Counted from the stretch's first letter, positions 8,449 through 18,354 are shown. The stretch: 64,000 nt of DNA from Geodermatophilus sp. TF02-6 (GCF_003319115.1 NZ_QOHF01000013.1:62001-126000); one strand, 5' to 3'. The notes: a model not told the origin generated them from the letters alone. Numbers and translations are program-made.

Positions 8449-9696
8449 TCACCGGCCCTCCGCGGTCTCGCGCTCCTCGTCCTCCTCCGCACCCCGCCGG
8501 CGCAGCAGCCGTGACCCGGGCACGCCCTTCACCACCTGCCGCAGGTCGTGCACGCTGTCGAGCAGCTCGTGCACGTCGGTGCCCACGCTGCCCAGCGAGG
8601 ACGCCACCGGCAGGACGTCCTCGTCCAGGCGGGTCATGAGCTGCGGCAGCCGGTCGATCAGTGCGACCACCGCCTCCACCTGGTCCGGCTCGATGCTCTC
8701 CGCGAGGCGGCGCACCGCCGGCCCCAGGGCCTGCAGCGGCTCCTCGAAGGCGCCGACCAGCGGCTCGGTCCGGCCGATCAGCCGCTCGGCCTGGGTCACC
8801 GCGCCGTCCGCGCGGGAGATCGTGCCCTCGACGGCCCCGACCGCCTCGTCGGCCCGCTGCCGGGTGCCCTCCACGGCGCTGACCGCCTCGTCGGCGCGGT
8901 GCCGGGTGCCGTTCACCTCGCTGATGGCGTCGTCGGCTCGCTGCCGGGTGCCGTTCACCGCGCCGATCGCATCGTCGGCCCGTTGCCGGGTGCCGTTCAC
9001 CTCGCTGATGGCGTCGTCGGCGCGGTGCCGGGTGCCGTTCACCGCGGTGATCGCGTCGTCGACGCGCTGTCGGGTGCCGTCCACGGCGCTGACCGCGTCC
9101 TCCGCACGGTGCCGGGTGCCGTCGACGGCGTTGATGGCGTCGTCGGCCCGGTGTCGAGTCTGATCGACAGCGGCGATGGCCTGGTCGGCTCGCTGCCGAG
9201 AGCCGTCGATGGCGCTGACCGCGTCATCGGCGCGGTGCCGGGTGCCGTCCACGGCGGCGATGGCCTGGTCGGCTCGCTGACGGGTTGCGTCCACCGCACC
9301 CAACGTGATGTCGGCCCGGTGCCGGGTCAGGTCGATGGCGGTGAAGGCGTCGTGGGCTCGCTGTCGGGTTCCCTCCACGGCGATGATGCCCACCTCGGCC
9401 GTGTGGCGGGTTGCGTCCACGGCGATGATCATGGCGTCCGCCCGGTCCACGACCCCCTCGATCCGATCCACGGCGGTGGTGGCCCGGGCGAGCAGGAACT
9501 CCAGCTGACCGAGGACGGTGGCCACCCGCGGCAGGAGGGCCAGCGCGTCGGTGATGCCCTCGCGGACGCCCTCCACCGCGGAGATCACGTCGGACGGTCC
9601 GGGTACGAACGGCAGCCTCACCGGGGGGACGCTACGACCAGCAGCGGCGTCCTGCCCGCTGACCTCCGCGCGTCGGCCGGGAGTCGGGCTGCTCAT
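8449..9696 (-). CDS. Protein with fifteen tandem 14-residue helical repeats
   Basis: 415-residue protein of no recognised family. Residues 1-84 contain a hydrophobic-patterned region (ISAVEGVREGITDALALLPRV). Residues 85-294 are fifteen uninterrupted 14-residue repeats with consensus RADDAI-x-AV-x-GTR(Q/H), two heptads each, predicted to form long helical or coiled-coil structure. Residues 295-415 are helical (ESIEPDQVEAVVALIDRLPQ, then LLDSVHDLRQVVKGVPG) and end in a charged tail, RRRGAEEDEERETAEGR. There is no signal peptide or membrane helix, so it is probably cytosolic or peripheral to the membrane. The start at ATG 9696 lacks a strong ribosome binding site. Function unknown. Confidence 0.8.
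   Translation of the reverse strand: MSSPTPGRRAEVSGQDAAAGRSVPPVRLPFVPGPSDVISAVEGVREGITDALALLPRVATVLGQLEFLLARATTAVDRIEGVVDRADAMIIAVDATRHTAEVGIIAVEGTRQRAHDAFTAIDLTRHRADITLGAVDATRQRADQAIAAVDGTRHRADDAVSAIDGSRQRADQAIAAVDQTRHRADDAINAVDGTRHRAEDAVSAVDGTRQRVDDAITAVNGTRHRADDAISEVNGTRQRADDAIGAVNGTRQRADDAISEVNGTRHRADEAVSAVEGTRQRADEAVGAVEGTISRADGAVTQAERLIGRTEPLVGAFEEPLQALGPAVRRLAESIEPDQVEAVVALIDRLPQLMTRLDEDVLPVASSLGSVGTDVHELLDSVHDLRQVVKGVPGSRLLRRRGAEEDEERETAEGR
8815..9444. repeat. Tandem 42-bp coding repeats (15 units)
   Basis: Fifteen in-frame 42-bp units inside the coding gene, each encoding one RADxAI-x-AV-x-GTRx tetradecapeptide. Alternating units end in a Gln or His codon. The central units (about 8880-9060) are nearly identical in DNA, while those near 9400 have drifted, which indicates repeated unequal duplication within the block. 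Confidence 0.9.
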
Positions 9697-9821
9697 CCGT
9701 ATCGTGGACAGCTGCCGTCACCGTGCGCCGGCCTGCCGCCTGCGCCCGTGCGGAGCCGACAGCGCGCGCCATGTGGACACGGACGTGGCGGCACGGGTAC
9801 GACGATGGGAAGACGACACGG

Positions 9822-11789
9822 GTGGGGGATGAGCGGACGCCGGACGGCGCGGGGGACGGTCGCACGTCCGGGGGTCTCCTCGGCCGTCGACGGCCGACCG
9901 CACCCCCCTCGGCCGGCCGGACCCCACCCCGGGAACCGATCACCGTCGAGCAGCTGATCGCCCGCCAGGGCGGTGAGGTCGGTCGTCGCCGCGCCGCCCG
10001 CACCGGCGAGATCCCGCTGCCCCTGACCGCCGACGGGCCGCCCGCCACCGAGGTCTCACGCGTCCCCTACGGGCGGCGCGCCGCCGACAGACCGGGTGCT
10101 GGGGACGGCGGCCCGGCACCGCAACGCGGCCTGCCGCCCGTGCCCGGCGCCCCCATCGCCCGGCCTCCGGACGCGGCCGCCGACCCCGCTCCTCGGCCGG
10201 CGCCCGCCGCCGGCCCACAGCCGTCCCGACCGATCAGCCCGCTGCCCCCGATCCCCGGCCGCGACGTCCCGCAGCCGGGCGCCACCCGGCCGGCGCCGCC
10301 CTCGCCGCGGGAGCGCCGGGCGGCGAAGCGGGCCGCCCGCAGCCCCCGGCGCCGGCGGCTGGTCCGCGCAGCGGTGGCCCTGGCCGCCCTCGTCGGCGTG
10401 GTCCTCGCCTACCACGTGGGCCTGTACCTCTACGTCGACCGGGACATCCAGCGGGTCGACGCGCTGGCCCCCGACGGCGCCGAGGTGCTGGCCCCCCGGC
10501 TGCAGGAGGGAGCGGCCACCTACCTCGTCGTCGGCACGGGGCTGCCCGGCGCGGCGGGCGCGGGCACGGTCGCGCCACTGCTGGTGCACGTGACACCCGA
10601 CCAGCAGCGCGCGGTCCTGGTCAGCATCCCGCCGACCGCGCTGGTCGACACCCCGGCCTGTGCCCGTGCCGACGGCGAGATCCGGGAGCCGGCGACCGAG
10701 GCGATCGCCACCGCGCTGCTCGACGGCGGGCCGTCGTGCCTGGTCCGCGCCGTGCAGCAGCTGTCCGGCCTGCGGGTCGACCACTACCTCGGCGTGGACC
10801 TCACCCGGCTGTCCGCCGTGGTCGACGCCCTCGGCGGGGTCGGCGTCTGCCTGCCCGCGGTGACGCCGGCGGTCGACGCGTCCGCCGACCCGCTGCCGGC
10901 CGGCCGGAGCGCGCTGTCGGGCGAGCGGGCTGTGGGCTACCTGACCCCCGGGGGCGCCGACTCCGACGTCACCGGCAGGGCCGTCGCCGAGCGCGTCGAG
11001 CTGCTGCTCACCGCGACCCTGCGGACGGCGACGTCGGGAGCCACCATCGGCGACCCGGTCACCCTCACCCGGTTCCTCACCCGCGCCTCCGACGCGCTCA
11101 CCGTCGACGAGGGGACCAACCTCGGTGACCTGCGCACCCTCGCCGGCACGCTCGGCGACCTCGCCGGCGACGCGGTGCAGCGCGCCGGCCTGCCGGTCGC
11201 GCAGGTCGGCTACGTGCCGGCCGGCACCGACCAGGCGTACGTGCTGCTCGACGCCGCGACCACCCGGACCCTGTTCGACGCGCTGATCGAGGAGGGCCGG
11301 CTGCCCGCGGAGCTCGTCGCGCAGGAGCCGGCCGACGGCGCCGCGTCCCCGACGCCCACCGCGCCACCTGCGACGCCGACTGGGCACCAGCCCGCTCCGT
11401 CCCCGGCGTCGCAGCCGCTGACCGCCGCGCCGTCGGGCATCACCGTCGACGTCCTCAACGGCACCGCGACCAGCGGGCTGGCCGCCACGGTCGCCGACCA
11501 GCTGCGCGGCCAGGGCTTCGGGGTCGGCCAGGTCGGCAACGAGCCGGGCGCGGTCGACCGGACCGTCGTCCGGTTCGAGCCGGGAGCCGAGCAGCAGGCC
11601 CGCACCGTGGCCGCCGCCGTCCCGGGGTCGCAGCTGCAGCCCAGCGACTCGGTCGGTGGGGCGGTCCAGCTCGTGCTCGGCCCCGGCTACTCGAGCGTCG
11701 TCCCGGTCCTCATCCCGGAGGTGACCCCCGCCGCCGACGCCGCCGCGCCGTCCGCCGAACCGGTCGCCGCGGCACCTGCCAGCTGCTGA
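9822..11789 (+). CDS. LCP-family protein with LytR_C domain, apparently lacking catalytic residues
   Basis: About 655 residues. Architecture: Pro/Ala-rich cytoplasmic region of about 180 residues, one transmembrane helix (AAVALAALVGVVLAYHVGLYLYV), an extracytoplasmic LytR-CpsA-Psr-like domain (YLVVGTGLPG, LLVHVTPDQQRAVLVSIPP, LSGLRVDHYLGVDL) and a C-terminal LytR_C domain (ITVDVLNGTATSGLAATVADQ). LCP enzymes attach polymers to peptidoglycan, but the usual Asp after the first strand and the Arg of SIPRD are absent here (SIPPT). Start is uncertain; the GTG at 9822 has a GGGAAG ribosome binding site. It converges with pstB across a perfect inverted repeat. Confidence 0.75.
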   Translation: MGDERTPDGAGDGRTSGGLLGRRRPTAPPSAGRTPPREPITVEQLIARQGGEVGRRRAARTGEIPLPLTADGPPATEVSRVPYGRRAADRPGAGDGGPAPQRGLPPVPGAPIARPPDAAADPAPRPAPAAGPQPSRPISPLPPIPGRDVPQPGATRPAPPSPRERRAAKRAARSPRRRRLVRAAVALAALVGVVLAYHVGLYLYVDRDIQRVDALAPDGAEVLAPRLQEGAATYLVVGTGLPGAAGAGTVAPLLVHVTPDQQRAVLVSIPPTALVDTPACARADGEIREPATEAIATALLDGGPSCLVRAVQQLSGLRVDHYLGVDLTRLSAVVDALGGVGVCLPAVTPAVDASADPLPAGRSALSGERAVGYLTPGGADSDVTGRAVAERVELLLTATLRTATSGATIGDPVTLTRFLTRASDALTVDEGTNLGDLRTLAGTLGDLAGDAVQRAGLPVAQVGYVPAGTDQAYVLLDAATTRTLFDALIEEGRLPAELVAQEPADGAASPTPTAPPATPTGHQPAPSPASQPLTAAPSGITVDVLNGTATSGLAATVADQLRGQGFGVGQVGNEPGAVDRTVVRFEPGAEQQARTVAAAVPGSQLQPSDSVGGAVQLVLGPGYSSVVPVLIPEVTPAADAAAPSAEPVAAAPASC

Positions 11790-11838
11790 GCTGCGGCCCG
11801 GTCACCGCTCGCCGACGGGCCGGTGGCCTCGCCAGCGT

Positions 11839-11897
11839 TGATGATCGGCGGGTGGCTGCTCGACACACCGATGGGGGCAGCCACCCGCCGATGATCA
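11839..11897. terminator. Perfect 21-bp inverted repeat between convergent genes
   Basis: Arms 11839-11859 and 11877-11897 (GATGATCGGCGGGTGGCTGC and its complement, plus one more pair), 17-base loop. It lies between the converging LCP and pstB genes and could terminate both. No U-run follows, as is common in actinobacteria. It resembles the palindrome at 26141 in having TGATC-type ends and a GACAC-containing centre. Confidence 0.75.
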
Positions 11898-11919
11898 CGG
11901 CGAGCTCCTCGGGCACAGC

Positions 11920-12699
<780 letters not shown>

Positions 12700-12724
12700 G
12701 GGGGGTCCCTCCGAGGGGCGCCGG

Positions 12725-13813
12725 TCAGCGACCGGTCTTGGGCGCGAAGACGCGGCCGATCAGGCGCGCGACGAGGTTGAGGACGAGGACGATCGCGATG
12801 AGCACCAGCGCCGCCGTCCAGGCCCGGTTGATCCCGTCCTCCGGCGGCACGCCGGGCTGGGTGAGCTGGTAGTAGGCGAACACCGGCAGGGTGGCCATGC
12901 GGCCGTCGAACGGGTCGAGGTTGGTGGCGGTCGTGGTGCCGGCGATGACCAGCAGCGGCGCGGTCTCGCCGATGACGCGGGCGATGGCCAGCGTGATGCC
13001 GGTGCCCAGGCCGGCGACCGCGGTCGGCAGCACGACCTTGACGATCGTGCGCCACTTGGGCACCCCGAGGGCGTAGGAGGCCTCGCGCAGCTCGTTGGGC
13101 ACCAGCTTGAGCACCTCCTCGGCCGAGCGGACGACCACCGGGACCATGAGCACCGACAGCGCGACCGCGCCGCCGAAGCCCATCCGCACGCCCTCGCCGA
13201 AGAAGATCACGAACAGGGCGTAGGCGAACAGGCCGGCGACGATCGACGGGATGCCGGTCATGACGTCGACGAGGAAGGTGATCGCCCGCTTCAGCCGGCC
13301 GTGGCCGTACTCCACCAGGTAGACGGCGGTCAGCAGGCCGATCGGGACCGACATCAGCGTCGTGATCCCGGTGATGACCAGCGTGCCCATGATGGCGTGG
13401 TACACGCCGCCGCCGGGGCCGAGGATGCCGAGCATCGAGGAGTGGAAGAACTCCGCGTCCAGCCGGGGCAGGCCCGAGCTGACGACCGTCCAGACCAGGC
13501 TGACCAGCGGGACCATGGCCAGCGCGAAGGCGCCGACGACGAGGCAGGTGACGAACCGGTCGGTGGCCTTGCGTGCACCCTCGACGGCGCGGGAGAGCAG
13601 CACGACCACCAGGGTCCCGACGACCGCCACGAGCAGGACCAGGGGGACGACGCCGAGCCCGGTGGTCAGGCCGAGCAGCACGGCGAGCACGGTGAGGACG
13701 GCGAACACGCCGGTCGCCGTCCGGCGGGGGAGCCGCCGCGCCCGGGGCTGTCCCGCGGCGAGGCTGGCGCCGGCCGGCTGCCCCAGGTCCGGGGTGCGGG
13801 TCGGTCTGCTCAT
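12725..13813 (-). CDS. pstA: Phosphate ABC transporter permease PstA
   Basis: 362-residue inner-membrane permease. A basic N-terminal tail and two or three extra helices ([36 protein letters not shown]) precede the six-helix BPD_transp_1 core. The core has [17 protein letters not shown] and the cytoplasmic EAA loop [17 protein letters not shown] that contacts PstB. The N-terminal extension makes it longer than E. coli PstA (about 296). The start codon lies 4 bp from the pstC stop, so the genes are tightly coupled. Confidence 0.93.
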   Translation of the reverse strand: MSRPTRTPDLGQPAGASLAAGQPRARRLPRRTATGVFAVLTVLAVLLGLTTGLGVVPLVLLVAVVGTLVVVLLSRAVEGARKATDRFVTCLVVGAFALAMVPLVSLVWTVVSSGLPRLDAEFFHSSMLGILGPGGGVYHAIMGTLVITGITTLMSVPIGLLTAVYLVEYGHGRLKRAITFLVDVMTGIPSIVAGLFAYALFVIFFGEGVRMGFGGAVALSVLMVPVVVRSAEEVLKLVPNELREASYALGVPKWRTIVKVVLPTAVAGLGTGITLAIARVIGETAPLLVIAGTTTATNLDPFDGRMATLPVFAYYQLTQPGVPPEDGINRAWTAALVLIAIVLVLNLVARLIGRVFAPKTGR

Positions 13814-13817
13814 CGGT

Positions 13818-14765
13818 TCACTCCGAGAACTCCGCGCGGCGGTTGACGACCGCTCGGGCGAGCAGGTTGACCGCGAAGGTGATGACGAACAGGGCGAGGC
13901 CGCTGGCGATCAGCGCGTTGACCCCGATGCCGGTGGCCTCGGGGAAGTTCAGCGCGATGTTGGCGGCGATGGTGGCCGGGTTGCTGCTGCTGATCAGGTT
14001 GACGGTGACCAGACCGGAGGTCACCGAGAGCACGAGGGCGACGGCCAGGGTCTCGCCGAGCGCCCGGCCGAGGCCGAGCATGGCGCCGCCGATGACGCCG
14101 GAACGGCCGTAGGGCAGCACCGCCATGCGGATCATCTCCCACCGGGTGGCGCCGAGGGCCAGCGCCGCCTCCCGGTGCAGGGACGGGACCTGGCTGAAGA
14201 CCTCGCGCGAGATCGCGCTGATGATCGGCAGGATCATGATCGCCAGCACCAGGCCGGCGGTCAACATGGTCCGGCCGGTGGCGGACGCCGGCCCCGCGAA
14301 GAACGGCAGCCAGCCCGCGTGCTCGTCCAGCCACCGGTAGGAGGGCACCAGGTGCGGAGCCAGCCAGGCGATGCCCCAGAAGCCGTAGACGACGCTCGGT
14401 ATGGCCGCGAGCAGGTCGACCAGGTAGCCGAGCGGCTGGGCCACGCGGCGGGGCGCGTAGTACGTGGTGAACAGGGCGATGCCGATGGCCAGCGGGGTCG
14501 CCACGAGCAGGGCGATGACGGCAGCGAGCAGCGTGCCGAAGACCAGCGGCCAGACGTAGGCGACGATGCCCTCGCCGCCGGGGATCGAGTCGGCGGGCGC
14601 GGTGACCGCCGGGACGGACTGGACGACCAGGAACGCCGCGACGCCGGCGAGGAGGAGCAGGATCAGGATGCCGGCGCCGGTGGCGCTGCCGGCGAACAGC
14701 CGGTCGCCGAGGCTGCGGACGGGACGCCGGGTCGGGGGCTGGGCAGGTGCGCTGGTCGCGGTCAC
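13818..14765 (-). CDS. pstC: Phosphate ABC transporter permease PstC
   Basis: 315-residue permease with about six transmembrane helices. The first is GAGILILLLLAGVAAFLVV; the family motif LAAIPSVVYGFWGI and the EAA-loop HREAALALGATRWEMI are clear. It forms the channel with PstA. The GTG start at 14765 is separated from pstS by about 237 bp containing four 18-bp tandem repeats, an unusually long internal gap for a pst operon. Confidence 0.94.
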   Translation of the reverse strand: MTATSAPAQPPTRRPVRSLGDRLFAGSATGAGILILLLLAGVAAFLVVQSVPAVTAPADSIPGGEGIVAYVWPLVFGTLLAAVIALLVATPLAIGIALFTTYYAPRRVAQPLGYLVDLLAAIPSVVYGFWGIAWLAPHLVPSYRWLDEHAGWLPFFAGPASATGRTMLTAGLVLAIMILPIISAISREVFSQVPSLHREAALALGATRWEMIRMAVLPYGRSGVIGGAMLGLGRALGETLAVALVLSVTSGLVTVNLISSSNPATIAANIALNFPEATGIGVNALIASGLALFVITFAVNLLARAVVNRRAEFSE

Positions 14766-14804
14766 GCGTTCTCCTCGCTGGCGCTCGTCGGCCGCGTGCC
14801 CGAC

Positions 14805-14876
14805 GGTGCTGTGTCCTCGCGCGGTGCTGTGTCCTCGCGCGGTGCTGTGTCCTCGCGCGGTGCTGTGTCCTCGCGT
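14805..14876. repeat. Four 18-bp tandem repeats between pstS and pstC
   Basis: GGTGCTGTGTCCTCGCGC repeated four times (14805-14822, 14823-14840, 14841-14858, 14859-14876), identical except for the final base of the last copy. It lies in the pstS-pstC spacer on the transcribed strand. The near identity implies recent slippage; a role in differential expression of pstS versus the membrane genes is possible but unproven. Confidence 0.9.
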
Positions 14877-15002
14877 GCCCTCGCGAGCTCGGTCACGGGC
14901 TGCTTCGGGTCGGGGTGGGCGGGGGCGTGCGGGAGGGCCCCAGACAGGGGGCCGTCCCGGGACGTCCGGAGACGCCGCGGGCCGCCGTGCGGGGGAGGAC
15001 GC

Positions 15003-16106
15003 TCACCCGCCGGTGATGGCGTCCACGGCGGGCTGCGCCTGCTGGCGCAGCGTGTCGGAGATCGGCGCGGAACCGGCCTGCTGGGCCGCGACCTCCTGGC
15101 CTTCGGCGCTGATGACGTAGCCCATGAACGACCCGACCAGCTCCGCCGTGGCCGCGTCGGGGTAGCGGACGCAGCCGATGTGGTAGCTGACCAGGACGAT
15201 CGGGTACTGGTCGGCGGGGTCCGGGGTCCGGTTGATCGTGAGCGCGAGGTCGTACGGGCCGCGGCCGGGCTGGACCTGGCTGCTCTCCACCACGGCCACC
15301 GCGGCCTCGGGGGACGGCGCCACGAAGTCTGAACCGACTCTGACCTCGGCGACGCCGAGGTCGCCGGCCTGGCTCTCGTCGGCGTAGCCGATCGCGCCCT
15401 CACCGGCCCCGACGGCCTGGATCATGCCGGACGTCCCGTTGGCGGCCTCGCCGCCCTGCAGCGGCCAGGTGCCTGCCGCCGGGTTGGTCCACACCGACGG
15501 CGCGGCCTTGTTCAGGTAGTCGGTGAAGTTGGTCGTCGTGCCCGAGTCGTCGCCACGGTGCACCGGGGTGATGGCGGTGCCCGGCAGCTGGGCGCCCGGG
15601 TTGTCCGCGGCGATCGCCGGGTCGTTCCAGGTGGTGATCGCCCCGCTGAAGATCTCGGCGATGGTGTCGGGCGAGAGCTGCAGGTCCTCGACGCCGGGCA
15701 GGTTGTAGACGACGGCGATCGCGGAGATGTAGTTCGGCAGCTCGAAGACCCCGTCGTTGCCGCAGCGCTGCAGGGCCCCCTGCAGCTGCTCGTCCGCCAG
15801 CGCGGCGTCGGAGCCGGCGAAGTCGACGCCGCCCGCGACGAACTGGTCGCGTCCGCCGCCGGAGCCGACCGGGTCGTAGTCGACCGTGACGGCCGGCTGC
15901 TGGACGTTGTAGCCGGCGGCCCAGCCCGTCATGGCCGCCTGCTGGGCGCTCGAGCCGGCGCCGTCGAGCGTGCCGCTCAGCTGCTCGGAGCCGCCGCTCG
16001 CGCTCTTCCCCGTGCTGCCGATGCCCCTCTCGTTGGAGGCACCGCACGCGGCGAGGGCGAGGGAGCCGGCGAGTGCCAACGTCAGCGGGATGGCACGCGG
16101 CTTCAT
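15003..16106 (-). CDS. pstS: Phosphate-binding lipoprotein PstS
   Basis: 367-residue extracytoplasmic phosphate receptor. Signal peptide MKPRAIPLTLALAGSLALAAC with a LALAAC lipobox predicts lipid attachment at the cysteine. The periplasmic-binding fold has phosphate-contact motifs GAGSSAQ, VDFAGSDAAL and HRGDDSGTTTNF. The start at 16106 is preferred over the in-frame ATG at 16136 because it gives a compact signal peptide. First gene of pstSCAB; a PHO box 109 bp upstream suggests induction under phosphate limitation. Confidence 0.95.
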   Translation of the reverse strand: MKPRAIPLTLALAGSLALAACGASNERGIGSTGKSASGGSEQLSGTLDGAGSSAQQAAMTGWAAGYNVQQPAVTVDYDPVGSGGGRDQFVAGGVDFAGSDAALADEQLQGALQRCGNDGVFELPNYISAIAVVYNLPGVEDLQLSPDTIAEIFSGAITTWNDPAIAADNPGAQLPGTAITPVHRGDDSGTTTNFTDYLNKAAPSVWTNPAAGTWPLQGGEAANGTSGMIQAVGAGEGAIGYADESQAGDLGVAEVRVGSDFVAPSPEAAVAVVESSQVQPGRGPYDLALTINRTPDPADQYPIVLVSYHIGCVRYPDAATAELVGSFMGYVISAEGQEVAAQQAGSAPISDTLRQQAQPAVDAITGG

Positions 16107-16214
16107 GCTGGACTTCACCTGGACGCCTCTCGACACGGGAGCCCGGACGTCTCCCGGGCAACAGGGGGCCGACGGACGCCGACGGTAGGCAGCCGAGGTG
16201 GACGCATCCGGGTC

Positions 16215-16236
16215 GCTCGGTGAACGCTCGGTGAAC
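16215..16236 (-). promoter_or_regulatory. PHO box upstream of pstSCAB
   Basis: Exact 11-bp direct repeat; on the minus strand the site reads GTTCACCGAGC twice (the two copies are 16226-16236 and 16215-16225). GTTCACC-N4 tandem units are the known binding pattern of actinobacterial PhoP/RegX3-type phosphate regulators. It lies about 109 bp upstream of the pstS start, in the correct orientation. The likely regulator is RegX3, encoded at 50162. Confidence 0.8.
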
Positions 16237-16334
16237 GACGGCGGAGGCCTGCTCGACCGGGTGAGCCCCAGCTCATGTCCGGCGGGTGGGCGAGCCGCGC
16301 GCCGCCGGGCACGCCCGCGGACGCGCCGGGCCGG

Positions 16335-17330
16335 TCAGGCCGGGTCGCGGTCCGGACGCGGGCGGCGCCAGGAGACGTCGACGGCGGAACGGGTGAAGCC
16401 GCTGCGTTCGTAGAGGGACACCGCGACGGTGTTGTCCTCCTCGACGTAGAGGAGCACCTGCGCGAGCCCCCGGCTGCGCAGGTGGGCCAGGCCGGTGTCG
16501 GTCAGCGCGCGGCCCAGGCCCATGCCCTGCGCGTCGGGGTCGATGCCCAGGACGTACACCTCGCCGACCGCCTCCGGACCCGCGTCGCCGGGGGGGTGCA
16601 CCTTCGTCCAGTGGAAGCCCAGCAGGGCGCCGCCGTGGTCGGGGTCGCCCCGCCACGCGAGGAAGAAGCCGGCCGGGTCGAACCACGGCTCGGCCTCGCG
16701 CAGCTCCAGGTCGGTGGTGGTCCAGCTGCCCTGCTCGGGGTGCGTGGCGAAGGCTCGGGCGTTGACCCGCAGCCACGTCTGCTCGTCGCGGCCGGGCCGG
16801 AACGGGCGCACCGTGACGCCCTCGGGCAGCACCGGTCGCGGCACGGGGTCGACCCCGGCCGCGCCGGGGCCCGGCCGGTCGGGAGCGGCCTCGCCGAGGT
16901 CGCGGCGCATCTGCAGCAGCACCCGGGCCCGCGTGTACCCGTGCCGCGCGGCCAGCTCGGCGGAGCCCGGCAGGTCGCCGTGCGCCCACACCCGCAGCGG
17001 GCGGAGGTCGGCGAGCTGTTCGAGCCGGGTCAGCAGGGCGCGGCCGACCCCGCGGCGCCGGTGCTCGGGGGCGACGACGAGCTCGCCCTCGGCGTCCTCG
17101 CTACCCGTGCCGCCCTCGAACCGTGCGTAGCCGGCCAGCGCGCCGTCCGCGGTGGTGGCCAGGACGTCGCGCCCGCCGGGGGGGCCGCCGTGCTGCAGCC
17201 GCAGCTCGGCCTCCTCCGACAGCGGGCGGACGCCGTCGGCCGCCGCCGCGGCGCGCAGCAGCGCGAGGACGGCGGCGACGTCGGCCGGGTCGAGCCGGGC
17301 GACGTCGCGGACCGCAGCGGCAGCGGACAG
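16335..17330 (-). CDS. mshD: Mycothiol synthase MshD, probable CTG start
   Basis: Acetyl-CoA:Cys-GlcN-Ins acetyltransferase, last step of mycothiol synthesis. Two tandem GNAT domains: the N-terminal one with VVAPEHRRRGVGRALL and the C-terminal one with VYVLGIDPDAQGMGLGRALT and LYVEEDNTVAVSLYERSGF. The open frame extends upstream of the only in-frame GTG (16991), which would delete the whole first domain. No ATG, GTG or TTG occurs between that GTG and the in-frame stop near 17469. The best start is CTG at 17330, five bases after GAGG and just downstream of the glnR stop, giving 331 residues, about normal for MshD. Confidence 0.85.
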   Translation of the reverse strand: MSAAAAVRDVARLDPADVAAVLALLRAAAAADGVRPLSEEAELRLQHGGPPGGRDVLATTADGALAGYARFEGGTGSEDAEGELVVAPEHRRRGVGRALLTRLEQLADLRPLRVWAHGDLPGSAELAARHGYTRARVLLQMRRDLGEAAPDRPGPGAAGVDPVPRPVLPEGVTVRPFRPGRDEQTWLRVNARAFATHPEQGSWTTTDLELREAEPWFDPAGFFLAWRGDPDHGGALLGFHWTKVHPPGDAGPEAVGEVYVLGIDPDAQGMGLGRALTDTGLAHLRSRGLAQVLLYVEEDNTVAVSLYERSGFTRSAVDVSWRRPRPDRDPA

Positions 17331-17337
17331 GACGGCC

Positions 17338-18102
17338 TCAGACCAGCTCGGTGTCGTTCTCCGCGGCCGCCCCCGCGGCCCCGGCCTCCGCCTCGGCGCG
17401 CGCAGCCGCCGCCGTCGCGTCGGCCACCTGCTGGTCGAGCTTGTAGCCGACGTTGCGCACGGTGCCGATCAGCGCCTCGTGCTCGGTGCCGAGCTTGGCC
17501 CGCAGCCGGCGCACGTGGACGTCGACGGTGCGGGTGCCGCCGAAGTAGTCGTAGCCCCAGATCTCCTGCAGCAGCTGCGCCCGGGAGAAGACCCGACCCG
17601 GGTGCTGGGCCAGGTACTTGAGCAGCTCGAACTCCTTGTAGGTGAGGTCCAGCGGGCGGCCGCGGAGCTTGGCCGAGTAGCTGTGCTCGTCGATGACCAG
17701 CTCCCCGGCCTGGGTGACGCCGCCGTCGACACGGTCGGCCGGCACGGTGGCCGCCGTGCGGCGCGCGGTGGCCCACTTCAGCCGCGCGTCGACCTCCGCC
17801 GGGCCGGCGGTGTCGAGCAGGACGTCGTCGACCCCCCAGTCGGCCGACAGCGCGACCAGGCCGCCCTCGGCGAGGACCGCGACGAGCGCCGAGGCGAGGC
17901 CGGTGGAGGACAGCAGCCCGCACAGCGTGCGGGCCTGGATGAGGTCGTGGCGGGCGTCGACGAGGACGACGTCCCCGGAGTCGCCGTCGAGCAGGCTGGA
18001 CAGCTCGGGCGCCACCACACGGACGTGGTGGCCCAGGAGGCCGAGAGCGGGCAGCACCTCGGTCGTGGCCTGGCGGGCAGCGGTCATGAGCACGAGTCGC
18101 AT
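17338..18102 (-). CDS. glnR: Nitrogen regulator GlnR (orphan OmpR-type)
   Basis: 254-residue regulator with an atypical receiver ([25 protein letters not shown] with Asp49, [20 protein letters not shown]) and a C-terminal winged helix ([35 protein letters not shown]). The ADWGVDD/GPAE pattern is typical of actinobacterial GlnR, which activates ammonium assimilation genes and works as a dimer without classical phosphorylation. No kinase gene is adjacent. The C-terminus is an Ala/Glu-rich tail. mshD follows at once, matching the glnR-mshD adjacency of mycobacteria as I recall it. Confidence 0.88.
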   Translation of the reverse strand: MRLVLMTAARQATTEVLPALGLLGHHVRVVAPELSSLLDGDSGDVVLVDARHDLIQARTLCGLLSSTGLASALVAVLAEGGLVALSADWGVDDVLLDTAGPAEVDARLKWATARRTAATVPADRVDGGVTQAGELVIDEHSYSAKLRGRPLDLTYKEFELLKYLAQHPGRVFSRAQLLQEIWGYDYFGGTRTVDVHVRRLRAKLGTEHEALIGTVRNVGYKLDQQVADATAAAARAEAEAGAAGAAAENDTELV

Positions 18103-18354
18103 GTCGTCTCCTCATGGAGCCGGGGACGACCGGGGTCGTCCGGGGGCCCACGACGGCGCTGTCGGAGTGCCGTGAGGATAGCCGACGCGTCGCCGCGACC
18201 CTCCGTCGTCCCGGACCTGCAACACGTGACCGCGCACACCCGACGGCGGAGCGCGGGGCCGGCGGCGACGGCGTGTCCGGCCCCGCGGGTCCGGACACGC
18301 CGATGGCGTCGGTCCCACCCCGCTCGTGAACGGATCCGGTCGGGAGGCGTCTGC

